Shown in pieces: positions 7,417-19,799 of a stretch of DNA of 38,845 nucleotides. Both the position numbers and the translations under genes were made by a program. The notes beneath the pieces are model-generated. The model worked only from the letters and a program-made list of their open reading frames with translations, was not told the origin of the DNA and did not search any database. Position 1 is the stretch's first letter, and the number at the start of each line of letters is the position of its first letter. Source of the stretch: Acidobacteriota bacterium (GTDB taxonomy: Bacteria; Acidobacteriota; Terriglobia; Bryobacterales; Bryobacteraceae); assembly GCA_016201205.1 (NCBI GenBank), contig JACQDF010000127.1, positions 1 through 38,845 on the forward strand, read 5' to 3'.

Positions 7417-8331
7417 TTAGAACGAGGTGAAATTCCGGAACTCCTCAAAGCGCCTGTCAATGTCCTGCCGTGTCAGCGTTCGGAAGCGGTCCACGCCGAA
7501 TCGCTCGCAGCAGAAACTGCCCATCACGGAGCCATAGACGACGGCTCGGCTCATGAGCATGGGATCGACGGGACCATTTCCGCCGGCGCCCTGCTCGGCC
7601 AGATAGCCCATGAAGCCGCCGGCGAAGCAGTCCCCGGCGCCAGTGGGGTCGTGGACGCGCTCCAGCGGATAGCCCGGAACGGCGAAGTAGCCGTGGTTGT
7701 GGAACAGAATCGCGCCGTATTCGCCTCGCTTGATAATCACCGCCGCCGGTCCCATCTGGCGGACCTTTTCCGCCGCCCGGCCCAGGTTGGATTCGCCGGA
7801 CAGCAGGCGGGCTTCGCTGTCATTGATGAGCAGGAAGTCCCAATGCCGGATGGTCTGGAGCAGCTCTTCGCGGAAATCGTGGATCCAGTAATTCATCGTG
7901 TCCCCGCCGATGAGGCGGACACCGTGCATCTGCTCGCGCACACTGCGCTGCAAAGCCGGCTGGATGTTGCCGAGAAGCGCATAGGGCTGGCCGCGGTAAT
8001 GGTCGGGCAGCTTGGGGTGGAAATCGGCGAACACGTTCAGGTCCGTGCGCAGCGTCGTGCGGTCATTCATGTCGGCCGAATACACACCCGCCCAAAAGAA
8101 CGTCTTGCCAGGGACGCGTTCGAGACCGGAAAGGTCGATGTCGCGCGCCGCCAGAAGATCGTAGTCTTCCGAGGCGAAATCTTCTCCGACGACAGCGACC
8201 ACTTTGACATGCGTAAAAAAACTGGCGGCCAGGGAAATATACGTGCAGGCGCCGCCCAGCATGCGGTCCACTTTGCCGTGCGGCGTTTCCACGCCGTCAT
8301 AGGCGACCGAGCCAACGACAACCAGAGACAT
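7417..8331 (-). CDS. PfkB-family sugar kinase
   Basis: 304 residues of the ribokinase/PfkB family, ATP-dependent cytoplasmic kinases of sugars or nucleosides. The N-terminal GSVAYDGVETPHGK and LGGACTYISLAASFF (GG motif), INDSEARLL in the middle, and the signature DPTGAGDCFAGGFMGYLAEQ with the catalytic Asp near residue 245 are all visible. The substrate cannot be told from sequence; the neighbourhood (glycosyltransferase, nucleotide-sugar dehydrogenase) suggests a sugar precursor. It is the first gene of a four-gene overlapping minus-strand operon. It diverges from the Tat-exported enolase-like gene across 71 bases, which must hold both promoters. Confidence 0.88.
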   Translation of the reverse strand: MSLVVVGSVAYDGVETPHGKVDRMLGGACTYISLAASFFTHVKVVAVVGEDFASEDYDLLAARDIDLSGLERVPGKTFFWAGVYSADMNDRTTLRTDLNVFADFHPKLPDHYRGQPYALLGNIQPALQRSVREQMHGVRLIGGDTMNYWIHDFREELLQTIRHWDFLLINDSEARLLSGESNLGRAAEKVRQMGPAAVIIKRGEYGAILFHNHGYFAVPGYPLERVHDPTGAGDCFAGGFMGYLAEQGAGGNGPVDPMLMSRAVVYGSVMGSFCCERFGVDRFRTLTRQDIDRRFEEFRNFTSF

Positions 8332-8402
8332 GAAGGATGAACTTCAGCCATTGTCCCATTGGCCGGGAGAAGAAGACAATTGCTGATAAGCTATCCAGTG
8401 CT

Positions 8403-9689
8403 ATGTACACTCTGAGCCGCCGCCACTTTCTCGCCGGCACCGCCGGGCTCGCCGCCGCCTGGACTCTGGAGCAATCGCAGATCCTCAAGGCGATGCCGCA
8501 GGCCGAATCGGTGTTCGGCAAAGTCAAAATCCGCGATGTCGAGACGGCCACCATCCAGATGAATTATCCGGCGCACCTGGTCAAGATCACCACCGACCAG
8601 GGCATCTCCGGATACGGGGAGGCGTACAACGGGGCGGGCATCGTGGACCTGGTGCACCACGCAAAACAGTACGTCCTCGGCCAGGATCCTCTGCAAGTCG
8701 AGTATCTCTGGAGCCGCATGATGGAAGCGACCTCGGGCCATGGCTCGAACGCCGGCTCGACCGTGTCGGCGATCGCGGGCATCGAAAGCGCTTTGTGGGA
8801 CCTGGCCGGCAAGATCCTCAAAGTGCCGGTCTTTGTGCTGCTCGGCGGCAAATACCGCGACAAGCTGCTTGCCTATCACGACACCGGCTCGCCGAAAACC
8901 GCCGATCCCAAACCGTGGATCGAAGAGGCGCTGGCATCCAAAGCATACGGGTTCAAAGCGATGAAATTCGATCTGGACTGGGAGTCTCGCAACCAGGGCG
9001 TTTCCGGCAGAACGCCCTACAAGTATCGGCGCGAAGTCTGGAATCGAGTGATTACAGCCGAAGAGATGCGCCAATGGTACAAGATCCTGGAATCCATCCT
9101 GAGCGCGCTCGGGGCGGGCTACGACGTGGGTGTCGATCTGCACTGGAATTACAACACGCGGGATGCGTTGCGCTTTGCGCAGGAGGTGGAGCCGCTGAAG
9201 CTTTGGTTTCTTGAAGACCCCGTTCCCCCGGAGAACGCGGATGCTTTGAAGCGCATCACCGATGCCACCAGGACACCCATTCTCACCGGCGAGAACCTGT
9301 ACACGCGCCACGGCTTCCGCCCGTTCATCGAGAAGCAGGCGTGCGACATCATCCAGCCCGATCCGCAAAAATGCGGCGGCCTGCTCGAGACCAAGCGCAT
9401 CGCCGACATGGCGGATCTGTACTACATCACCTTCGCCTGCCACAACATGTGCACTCCGGTGGGGACATACGCCTGCGCGCAGGTTTGCGCCGCGATCCGC
9501 TCCTTTGTAGCGCTCGAGAGCGACAGTATCGAGATCCCGTGGTGGAAGGACATGGTCGCCAACGACGGCGGCAAGTTCTATCCCGGCGGCTGGTTCACGC
9601 TGCCCAATAAGCCTGGCCTTGGCTTCGAGTTGAATGAAGAAGTGTGCAGGCAGCACCTGGCGGCTGGCACGCGCTGGTTCCGAAGCTAA
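8403..9689 (+). CDS. Tat-exported enolase-superfamily enzyme (mandelate racemase/sugar-acid dehydratase type)
   Basis: 428 residues. The N-terminus TLSRRHFLAGTAGLAAAW is a twin-arginine signal, so the enzyme folds in the cytoplasm and acts in the periplasm. The rest is the enolase superfamily: an N-terminal capping domain, then a TIM barrel with metal ligands in VDLHWN (Asp), FLEDPVPPEN (Glu) and ILTGENLY (Glu). The late motif CHNMCTPVG supplies a His, as in galactonate/mannonate-type acid-sugar dehydratases. The substrate is probably an aldonic or other alpha-hydroxy acid. ATG at 8403 is preferred because it places the RR motif at residues 6-7; an in-frame start at 8337 would bury it. Periplasmic members of this superfamily are unusual but recurrent in Solibacter-like genomes. 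Confidence 0.83.
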   Translation: MYTLSRRHFLAGTAGLAAAWTLEQSQILKAMPQAESVFGKVKIRDVETATIQMNYPAHLVKITTDQGISGYGEAYNGAGIVDLVHHAKQYVLGQDPLQVEYLWSRMMEATSGHGSNAGSTVSAIAGIESALWDLAGKILKVPVFVLLGGKYRDKLLAYHDTGSPKTADPKPWIEEALASKAYGFKAMKFDLDWESRNQGVSGRTPYKYRREVWNRVITAEEMRQWYKILESILSALGAGYDVGVDLHWNYNTRDALRFAQEVEPLKLWFLEDPVPPENADALKRITDATRTPILTGENLYTRHGFRPFIEKQACDIIQPDPQKCGGLLETKRIADMADLYYITFACHNMCTPVGTYACAQVCAAIRSFVALESDSIEIPWWKDMVANDGGKFYPGGWFTLPNKPGLGFELNEEVCRQHLAAGTRWFRS

Positions 9690-9699
9690 CGCGGGTCTG

Positions 9700-9835
9700 A
9701 AGTGTTTGCGTAAGACCGCTTGTCGCGGCTCAGAAAGCGCTTCCGAACCGCGACGGTCACGGAGCGGTTGCCCGGTACCGCAAGACCCTTTTTGGTTCCG
9801 GCTATGCCGGGGTAGGGAGCGGAGCGCAAACACTT
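9700..9835. repeat. Palindromic repeat element with 11-bp inverted ends
   Basis: The element starts with AAGTGTTTGCG (9700-9710) and ends with its perfect reverse complement CGCAAACACTT (9825-9835). Inside it is a second inverted pair, GTCGCGG (9722-9728) and CCGCGAC (9748-9754). The left end, up to CGGCTCAGAAAG, recurs in direct orientation at 10453-10497. No open frame of note is inside. It looks like a small non-autonomous (MITE- or REP-like) element and fills most of the 224-base gap between the enolase-like gene and the DUF4160 gene. Confidence 0.7.
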
Positions 9836-9913
9836 CTGTTGTAGTGTTTAACTCTTGCCTATCCAGCCCAGACACCGGGGCGGTTCGGCCCATGACGATG
9901 TAAACTGGAAACG

Positions 9914-10150
9914 TTGCCAACGGTTCTTCGGTCCGGCCCCTACCGGCTCTTCTTCTATTCGGCGGATCGAGACGAGCCTCCCCACGTGCATGTGGAGCGG
10001 GAAGAATTGAAGGCCAAGTTTTGGGTGGAACCGGTCCGCTTGGAGAGGAGCCGGGGATTTAGCCGAGCGGAAATCGGACGCATCGAGAGGCTGGTCGCAG
10101 AGAACGCAGTGAACTTGCTGAGGGCATGGCATGAGTACTTCGGGAACTGA
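9914..10150 (+). CDS. DUF4160 domain protein
   Basis: 78 residues beginning at TTG 9914 with PTVLRSGPYRLFFYSADRDE, then PPHVHVEREELKAKFWVEPV and the C-terminal ERLVAENAVNLLRAWHEYFG. This is the DUF4160 family, a small conserved bacterial protein of unknown function. An in-frame TGA at 9893-9895 excludes a longer product. The conserved PPHVHVER motif is intact. DUF4160 genes are commonly paired with a DUF2442 gene, as here with a 20-base overlap, an arrangement that resembles a toxin-antitoxin pair. That role is inference only. Confidence 0.8.
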   Translation: MPTVLRSGPYRLFFYSADRDEPPHVHVEREELKAKFWVEPVRLERSRGFSRAEIGRIERLVAENAVNLLRAWHEYFGN

Positions 10151-10454
10151 AGTTGGGGAAGCGGTGGCGCAAAGGGTAAGCGTAAGTGAAGACGCTTTGG
10201 TCGTGGACCTGGCAGATGGCCGGACGATCACGGTACCGGTCGCTTGGTTCCCGCGCCTGGCGCACGGGACGCCCGCAGAGCGAGCGAACTGGCGTCTCAT
10301 TGGGGGCGGCGAGGGGATCCACTGGCCGGACTTAGATGAAGATATCAGTGTCGAGAGCCTCCTGGCTGGTCGCCGATCTGGTGAAACGCAGGAGTCTCTT
10401 CGCCGCTGGCTAACGGGGCGCGGCAGGCGACGGCAAAAAGCCGGCCGCGTCTAA
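10131..10454 (+). CDS. DUF2442 domain protein
   Basis: 107 residues. The DUF2442 core is VSVSEDALVVDLADGRTITV, then PVAWFPRLAHGTPAERANWR and IHWPDLDEDISVESLLAGR. The family is small, with a predicted beta fold; it is often a partner of DUF4160 and is sometimes classed with antitoxin-like proteins. It overlaps the DUF4160 stop, so the two are probably cotranslated. The C-terminal tail RRWLTGRGRRRQKAGR is very basic and could bind nucleic acid. The stop lies next to a repeat copy at 10453. Confidence 0.82.
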   Translation: MSTSGTEVGEAVAQRVSVSEDALVVDLADGRTITVPVAWFPRLAHGTPAERANWRLIGGGEGIHWPDLDEDISVESLLAGRRSGETQESLRRWLTGRGRRRQKAGRV

Positions 10455-10497
10455 AGTGTTTGCGTAAGACCGCTTGCTGACGCGCGCGGCTCAGAAA
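10453..10497 (+). repeat. Second copy of the left end of the 9700 repeat element
   Basis: AAGTGTTTGCGTAAGACCGC followed by TTG and, after a short insert, GCGGCTCAGAAAG matches 9700-9734 in the same orientation. Only the left part is present. The two copies bracket the DUF4160-DUF2442 gene pair. Confidence 0.75.
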
Positions 10498-10503
10498 GAT
10501 GCG

Positions 10504-12120
10504 CTAACGCGGAGCAGGCGGCAGCCTGCGCAGAATCACCCCCGGCCGTGCACCGGTGTGTTTGCCTTGATCCAGCACCACTGCGCCGTTCACGATGACG
10601 TATTCCACGCCGCCCGCATACTGGTGCGGCTTCTCATAGGTGGCGTGATCGATCACCCGTAGAGCGTCGAACACCGTCACGTCCGCCGCCATCCCCGGCC
10701 GCAGCAGGCCGCGATCATAGATGCGGACCTTGGCCGCGTTGGCCGAAGTCATCTTACGCACCGCTTCTTCGAGCGTGATCACTTTCTCCTCGCGCACGTA
10801 GCGTCCCAGCACCCGCGGAAATGTGCCGTAGTACCGGGGATGCGGATTGCCGGCCGCCAGCGGCCCCTCGGTCGCTACCGCCGTTCCATCCGAGCCGATC
10901 GAGACGAACGGCTGCCGCAGCGCATACCGCATGTCTTCTTCGGAATGATGGAAATACACGGTGGGCACGGAGCCCTTGTTGTCGCTCAGCACTTTGAAGA
11001 GCACGTCGATCGGGCTGCCGCCCACTTCGGCGATCACCTGGCTCATGCGCTTGCCTTCGTACTTCTTGTACGCAAGGTTGGAGAACGACACCAGCAGCAT
11101 GCCCTCCCACGATCCTGTGGCCGTGTAGTGGTTGTACCAGTTCGAGCCGGGAATGCCGTTGAGGATCTCCTGCTCGAGGCGCGGGCGCAGCGCGGGATCG
11201 TCGAGCCGCCCGATCATCGCCGCCGGGCCGTTTTCGTGCGCCCAGGGCGGGATGATGCTCGAGAGATTGTTCTGCCCGGCGCGATAGGGATAAACATGCG
11301 CCTCGACTTGCTGGCCATTGGCGCGGGCGTTCGCAATGGTCGCGATCAGCTCGGGCATGCGGCCCCACAGCTTGTGCTCGGCGATCTTCAGATGAATGAT
11401 GTCCACCGGCACACCAGCGCGGCGGCCGATTTCAAGCGCTTCCGACACCGCTTCAAACACGCCGAAGCCTTCCGTGCGCATGTGCGTCGAGTAGATGCCG
11501 CCGTAGGGGGACGCCACTTCGCACATGGCCGCCAGCGTGTTCGTATCAATCCAGCTTCCAGGCGGCCCGCTCAGCGAGCTCGCCACTCCCAGCGCGCCGT
11601 CCTCCATCGCCCGGCGCACCTCGGCGCGCATTCTCACGAGTTCCTCCGCGGTGGGCGGTCCGGCCTTTTGCCCCCGCACCTCGGTCCAGATCTGGCTCGA
11701 TCCGACATACGAGCCGATGTTGGTCGAGATGCCTCGCTTCAGCAGCTCTTTGTAATAGGCGTCGAATGTGGGGAAGTCGCGCGACGGCGCAGCCGAGCCG
11801 CCTTCCCCGAAAATCATGCTCGTCACGCCTTGCCGGATCATCGACTGGGCGTTGCCATCCACGAGAATCGTCCGATCCGAGTGGTTGTGCATGTCGATGA
11901 AGCCCGGCGCCACCGTCAGCCCGGAGGCATCGATGGTCCGGCGCGCCGGTTTGCCGGCCAGCTTGCCGATGGCCGCAATCCTGTTTCCGGAGATGGCAAG
12001 GTCCGCCATGAACGACGGATTGCCGGTGCCGTCCGCCAGACGGCCGTTGCGGATCAACAGATCGTAGTCCTGTGCCAGAGCGGCTCCGGCGAATGGAATC
12101 AGCAATAGCCCTGTTCGCAT
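10504..12120 (-). CDS. Exported D-aminoacylase/N-acyl-D-amino-acid deacylase family amidohydrolase
   Basis: 538 residues from the preferred ATG at 12120. The N-terminus MRTGLLLIPFAGAALAQDYD is a Sec signal with an ALAQ cleavage region. The amidohydrolase fold follows: DYDLLIRNGRLADGTG (N-terminal beta sandwich), APGFIDMHNHSD (HxH metal motif), THMRTEGFGV and IIHLKIAEHKLWG (metal histidines), and SIGSDGTAVATEGP (catalytic Asp). The C-terminal GLLRPGMAADVTVFDALRV closes the sandwich. This is the D-aminoacylase-like branch, hydrolysing N-acyl-D-amino acids or related amides, here probably in the periplasm. GGAGA lies about 5 bases upstream of the second of two adjacent ATGs. It diverges from the next gene with only 25 bases between the starts. 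Confidence 0.82.
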   Translation of the reverse strand: MRTGLLLIPFAGAALAQDYDLLIRNGRLADGTGNPSFMADLAISGNRIAAIGKLAGKPARRTIDASGLTVAPGFIDMHNHSDRTILVDGNAQSMIRQGVTSMIFGEGGSAAPSRDFPTFDAYYKELLKRGISTNIGSYVGSSQIWTEVRGQKAGPPTAEELVRMRAEVRRAMEDGALGVASSLSGPPGSWIDTNTLAAMCEVASPYGGIYSTHMRTEGFGVFEAVSEALEIGRRAGVPVDIIHLKIAEHKLWGRMPELIATIANARANGQQVEAHVYPYRAGQNNLSSIIPPWAHENGPAAMIGRLDDPALRPRLEQEILNGIPGSNWYNHYTATGSWEGMLLVSFSNLAYKKYEGKRMSQVIAEVGGSPIDVLFKVLSDNKGSVPTVYFHHSEEDMRYALRQPFVSIGSDGTAVATEGPLAAGNPHPRYYGTFPRVLGRYVREEKVITLEEAVRKMTSANAAKVRIYDRGLLRPGMAADVTVFDALRVIDHATYEKPHQYAGGVEYVIVNGAVVLDQGKHTGARPGVILRRLPPAPR

Positions 12121-12145
12121 CATTTCTCCGATATCATAAGTCCTG

Positions 12146-12988
12146 ATGAGGAATTTCACCAGGCGCAGTTTTGTGGCGGCCGCGGCCGCGGGCGCCGCTT
12201 CCGGCAGAACGCTGCCGGCCATCGGCGTCCAGCTCTACACGGTGCGCACGATTCTCCCTGACCAGCCGCTGGAAACGCTGCGCGCGATCGAGCAGATCGG
12301 CTTCCGCGAAGTAGAAGCCGTGGGCCGCGACCTGGAGAAGATCTGGGCGCCCCTGAAGGAGACGTCCCTGAAGGCCGTGAGCCTCCACCTGGATACCGGG
12401 CTGTTTCTGCGCGCCCAGGACAAGCTCCCAGCCGCGCTCGATGACGCTGTGAAGCGGGGTTTCCAATACGTCGTCTGCCCTTACATCGCTCCTGCTGACC
12501 GCGGCGGCGTCGAGGTGATCAAACGGCTTGCGGAGACGCTGAGCAGGGCCGGCCAGCGGTGCCGGGCGGCCGGGCTGGCGCTGGCGTATCACAATCATGC
12601 CTTCGAGTTCGAGCCGGCGGGCTCGAAAACCCTGCTCGACATTCTGCTCGAATCAACCGATCCGAAGCTGGTCGGGCTCGAACTGGACATCATGTGGGCG
12701 AAGGTCGCCGACGTCGAGCCGGTCGCCGTGCTCGAGAAATACAAGGGGCGAATCCCTCTAATGCACGTCAAGAACCTTCGCGCGGGGATCGAGAAACGCT
12801 ACAACGAACAGGCGCCCAGGGACGGCTTTGTCGAGGCCGGCAAAGGGATCATCAACATGAAGCCGGTGCTTGCGGCCGCGGCACATTCCGGCGTGAAGCA
12901 TTACTTCGTCGAGCAGGATCAGACGCCGGGGAATCCGCTGGACAGCTTGCGCGAGAGCTTCCAGTACCTGAAGAATCTCAGCTACTGA
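12146..12988 (+). CDS. Tat-exported sugar phosphate isomerase/epimerase-like TIM barrel
   Basis: 280 residues of the AP-endonuclease-2-like (xylose isomerase-type) TIM barrel. The start MRNFTRRSFVAAAAAGAASG is a twin-arginine signal. Barrel motifs in order are IGVQLYTVR, FREVEAVG (Glu), LAYHNHAFEF (His), VGLELDIMWAKVAD (Asp), LMHVKNL (His) and KHYFVEQDQTP (Glu), which make a divalent-metal site. Exported members of this family are common in Solibacter-like genomes and probably act on sugars or inositol derivatives in the periplasm; the substrate is unknown. It shares a very short divergent region with the amidohydrolase gene. Confidence 0.82.
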   Translation: MRNFTRRSFVAAAAAGAASGRTLPAIGVQLYTVRTILPDQPLETLRAIEQIGFREVEAVGRDLEKIWAPLKETSLKAVSLHLDTGLFLRAQDKLPAALDDAVKRGFQYVVCPYIAPADRGGVEVIKRLAETLSRAGQRCRAAGLALAYHNHAFEFEPAGSKTLLDILLESTDPKLVGLELDIMWAKVADVEPVAVLEKYKGRIPLMHVKNLRAGIEKRYNEQAPRDGFVEAGKGIINMKPVLAAAAHSGVKHYFVEQDQTPGNPLDSLRESFQYLKNLSY

Positions 12989-13018
12989 AGGCGAGCGGTT
13001 CGTCCCGGCTGATCGGGC

Positions 13019-13831
13019 TCACCGCTGGAAGAGCTTTGCCTCATCCCACTTGGCGATGATCTCTTTGACCAGCGCCGTCATTTTCTCGACAACCGCTGCA
13101 AAATAGGCATCCGCTTTCGCCTGGTCGAACTTCGGATACCCCTGCCCCGGCTGGTACAGAATGATCGACGAAGGGAACGGATACGCCGACCACGCGCCGG
13201 CCGCCGGTCGCGCCGTCGCCTGCGATGGCTTGTAGCGTTCCGGATGCACCAACTCGCGGTCAATCGCCTGGATGAACGCCGTTTCGTTCCAGCCTGCGTG
13301 ACCGCCGTCCTCGCCGAATACCTTCATCGTCACATCGGAGCAATAAGCCCACCAATTCACCACCAAGGTTCGAATGCGATGCTCGCGTCCGATCTTCTCG
13401 GCCACGTCATTCAAGATCGCGGTCTGCGGGCCCCCATGCCCGTTAATCACAATCAGATTGCGGAAGCCATTGCGCGCCAAGCCCGTCATGACGTCGGTGA
13501 CAAACGCGCGGTACGCCGGCTCGCTGATCGAGAACGTGCCCGCGAATCCATCGAGACTGCCGGTGACGCCGTAGTTGAGCACAGGCGCCACCAGGGCGTT
13601 GATCTTCGGCGCCATGGCGCGCGCCAGCGCCACCGGCGCCGTGTTGTCCGCGCCATTGTTGACGACGCCATGGGCTTCGAGCGTCCCCGCCGGCAGCAAT
13701 ACCGTCTGGATGCGCGAAGGCGCCCATTCCTGAAACTCCATCCAGTTGATGTCGTTCAGCTCACGCGTGGATGGACCCGCCTGGGCCATCAGCCCAAGTG
13801 CGGTGATCAGAAGAAAAAGCAACAGACGCAT
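13019..13831 (-). CDS. Exported creatininase-family amidohydrolase
   Basis: 270 residues. The N-terminus MRLLLFLLITALGLMAQAGP is a signal peptide. The body matches the creatinine amidohydrolase family: LLPAGTLEAHG (Glu52 and His54, metal ligands), GADNTAPVALARAM (Asp), RNLIVINGHGGPQ and GGHAGWNETAF (Glu). Family members are zinc or manganese amidases acting on cyclic amides such as creatinine or formylated pterin and flavin intermediates; the substrate here is not predictable. It ends 31 bases from the convergent isomerase stop. Confidence 0.82.
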   Translation of the reverse strand: MRLLLFLLITALGLMAQAGPSTRELNDINWMEFQEWAPSRIQTVLLPAGTLEAHGVVNNGADNTAPVALARAMAPKINALVAPVLNYGVTGSLDGFAGTFSISEPAYRAFVTDVMTGLARNGFRNLIVINGHGGPQTAILNDVAEKIGREHRIRTLVVNWWAYCSDVTMKVFGEDGGHAGWNETAFIQAIDRELVHPERYKPSQATARPAAGAWSAYPFPSSIILYQPGQGYPKFDQAKADAYFAAVVEKMTALVKEIIAKWDEAKLFQR

Positions 13832-13843
13832 GGACTCCTCCTT

Positions 13844-14031
13844 TTAAGAAACTCGCTCGCACAACGCGCCGGGCCTACCGGCAGCCGGCGGGTTCCTCAC
13901 CGGTATGGAGGCCGGCCCGGCCTGTGCGAGCTTCCTATTAAGAAACTCGCTCGCACAACGCGCCGGGCCTACCGGCAGCCGGCGGGTTCCTCACCGGTAT
14001 GGAGGCCGGCCCGGCCTGTGCGAGCTTCCTA
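13844..14031. repeat. Two tandem copies of a 94-bp palindromic repeat
   Basis: 13844-13937 and 13938-14031 are essentially identical. Each unit contains GCTCGCACA ... TGTGCGAGC (9-bp perfect inverted ends) and, just inside, GCCGGGCC ... GGCCCGGC, so each can fold into a long hairpin. The second copy includes the stop codon of the DinB-like gene. The repeats fill the 197 bases between the creatininase and DinB-like genes. Confidence 0.9.
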
Positions 14032-14544
14032 CGGCGTGTGCCGGCCGTGCGCGGCAGCCTGGTTGAGGTGCCGGTAAAAGCCGAGATCTTCGTGCGTCAG
14101 CAGCTTGGTCGCGTAGATGATCTGGCCTGTGTGCTGCGCGAAATGCTCGACTACATGGAACACGGCTTCCAGTACGGAAACGTCATACCCCTGAATCGTG
14201 ACTCGCTCTGCCAGCCGCTCCGCCGTAAGCTGATCGATTACGCCGGCGGCCTGCTCGACCGCCGCTTCCAGCCGCTGACACAGCTCCTGCCTGGAGATAT
14301 CGCCATGCGCGGAAAACTCACGATCGCGCGTGCGCACGTCCGGTTGGCCGCCGACGCCGCTTACAATCCATTGCCGCACGTTCCCGGCCAGGTGCAGCAC
14401 GAGATTCCCAATGGCGTTCTCATTCTCCGAGCCTCGCTCCCAGATCCGCTGGTCATCCAGCCGCTCAAGGCATGCCTTGATGCGGTCCAGATACTGCCGC
14501 AACCGCCGCCGGGCCGTGTCGAGAAACAGAGGGGCGAGTTCCAT
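14029..14544 (-). CDS. DinB-like four-helix metal-binding protein
   Basis: 171 residues, all helical. NAIGNLVLHLAGNVRQWIVS and SVLEAVFHVVEHFAQHTGQI carry the three histidines (HLAGN, HVVEHFAQH) that form the metal site of the DinB/YfiT superfamily. Members are thiol-dependent transferases or hydrolases (for example bacillithiol or mycothiol S-transferases), but many are uncharacterised. The C-terminus (FYRHLNQAAAHGRHTP) and the TAG stop run into the 94-bp repeat, so the end of the protein may have been reset by the insertion. It is 16 bases upstream, on the same strand, from the nucleotidyltransferase stop. Confidence 0.75.
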   Translation of the reverse strand: MELAPLFLDTARRRLRQYLDRIKACLERLDDQRIWERGSENENAIGNLVLHLAGNVRQWIVSGVGGQPDVRTRDREFSAHGDISRQELCQRLEAAVEQAAGVIDQLTAERLAERVTIQGYDVSVLEAVFHVVEHFAQHTGQIIYATKLLTHEDLGFYRHLNQAAAHGRHTP

Positions 14545-14560
14545 AGGACGATTGTAGGTA

Positions 14561-15043
14561 TTACGTGGAATCGAGCTGCCGCCGTAGATCGTCAGGGTAG
14601 ATTCGCAAGAGTTGCGGATAGGCTTCTCCCAGCCGGATCAGATCCAGCTCGTCTTTTTTCCGTTTGCTGAGTCTTCGTTCAGGAGCTCCGTATGCCCACA
14701 GCTTCCCTTGCGCCACGTCCTCCAGGCAGGCCACTCTCACGGGAACTCCAAGCACCTGGCGCGTCTCGGCGCGATCGAGGAATACCTGATACCGGGGATC
14801 TGTCGTGAGCTGAACTCTCAACTCACTGCGGCCCTCGGCGCGAAGCGCTTCCGAGACGGCCTCGATCCCGGAGGCAACCAGCACAATGTCCGCATCCAGC
14901 GTATAAACCGGCTCGACATAGCAATTGACGGCCAGCCCGCCGATGAGACAATACGGTCCGAATGCCTGACACACCTCCAGCACACGGCTGAATTCCGTGG
15001 CCCCGCCGCGCGTCGTCAATTCGTAGACCTCCTGCGCCGTCAC
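14561..15043 (-). CDS. Nucleotidyltransferase-superfamily protein (AbiEii/DUF6036-like)
   Basis: 160 residues from GTG 15043 (TAQEVYELTTRGGATEFSRV). The nucleotidyltransferase core is FGPYCLIGGLAVNCYVEPVY then TLDADIVLVAS: the GG motif, with Asp-x-Asp (DAD) as catalytic metal ligands. RLSKRKKDELDLIRLGEAYP near the C-terminus is also typical. Some relatives are toxin components (AbiEii); others are stand-alone. An in-frame ATG at 15082 would add 13 residues (MAPPDRKPCYVWV); neither start has a clear Shine-Dalgarno. It may be co-transcribed with the DinB-like gene 16 bases downstream. Confidence 0.65.
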   Translation of the reverse strand: MTAQEVYELTTRGGATEFSRVLEVCQAFGPYCLIGGLAVNCYVEPVYTLDADIVLVASGIEAVSEALRAEGRSELRVQLTTDPRYQVFLDRAETRQVLGVPVRVACLEDVAQGKLWAYGAPERRLSKRKKDELDLIRLGEAYPQLLRIYPDDLRRQLDST

Positions 15044-15123
15044 AACCCAAACATAACATGGCTTTCGGTCGGGGGGTGCCATAAAATAATAAATTCTAAT
15101 TGTATAGGATGATGATTTTTTGC

Positions 15124-15153
15124 TGGACTTATACCATGCCGTTGCCCTATACT
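15124..15153 (+). promoter_or_regulatory. Possible sigma70 promoter of gltBD
   Basis: TGGACT (15124-15129), an 18-base spacer and TATACT (15148-15153) lie in the AT-rich 154-base gap upstream of gltB. The -35 is weak. A strong alternative is not seen in the gap. Confidence 0.35.
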
Positions 15154-15197
15154 TAGCGATAACTCCTTCTCTCCGCAGGAGTCGAGGGACGAAACAA

Positions 15198-19787
<4,590 letters not shown>

Positions 19788-19799
19788 AGGGGGCGCTCA

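Noticed and set aside
8391-9920. Minus-strand open frame of 509 codons opposite the enolase-like gene
   Set aside because: The plus-strand protein has all superfamily motifs and a Tat signal; the antisense frame is a composition artefact.
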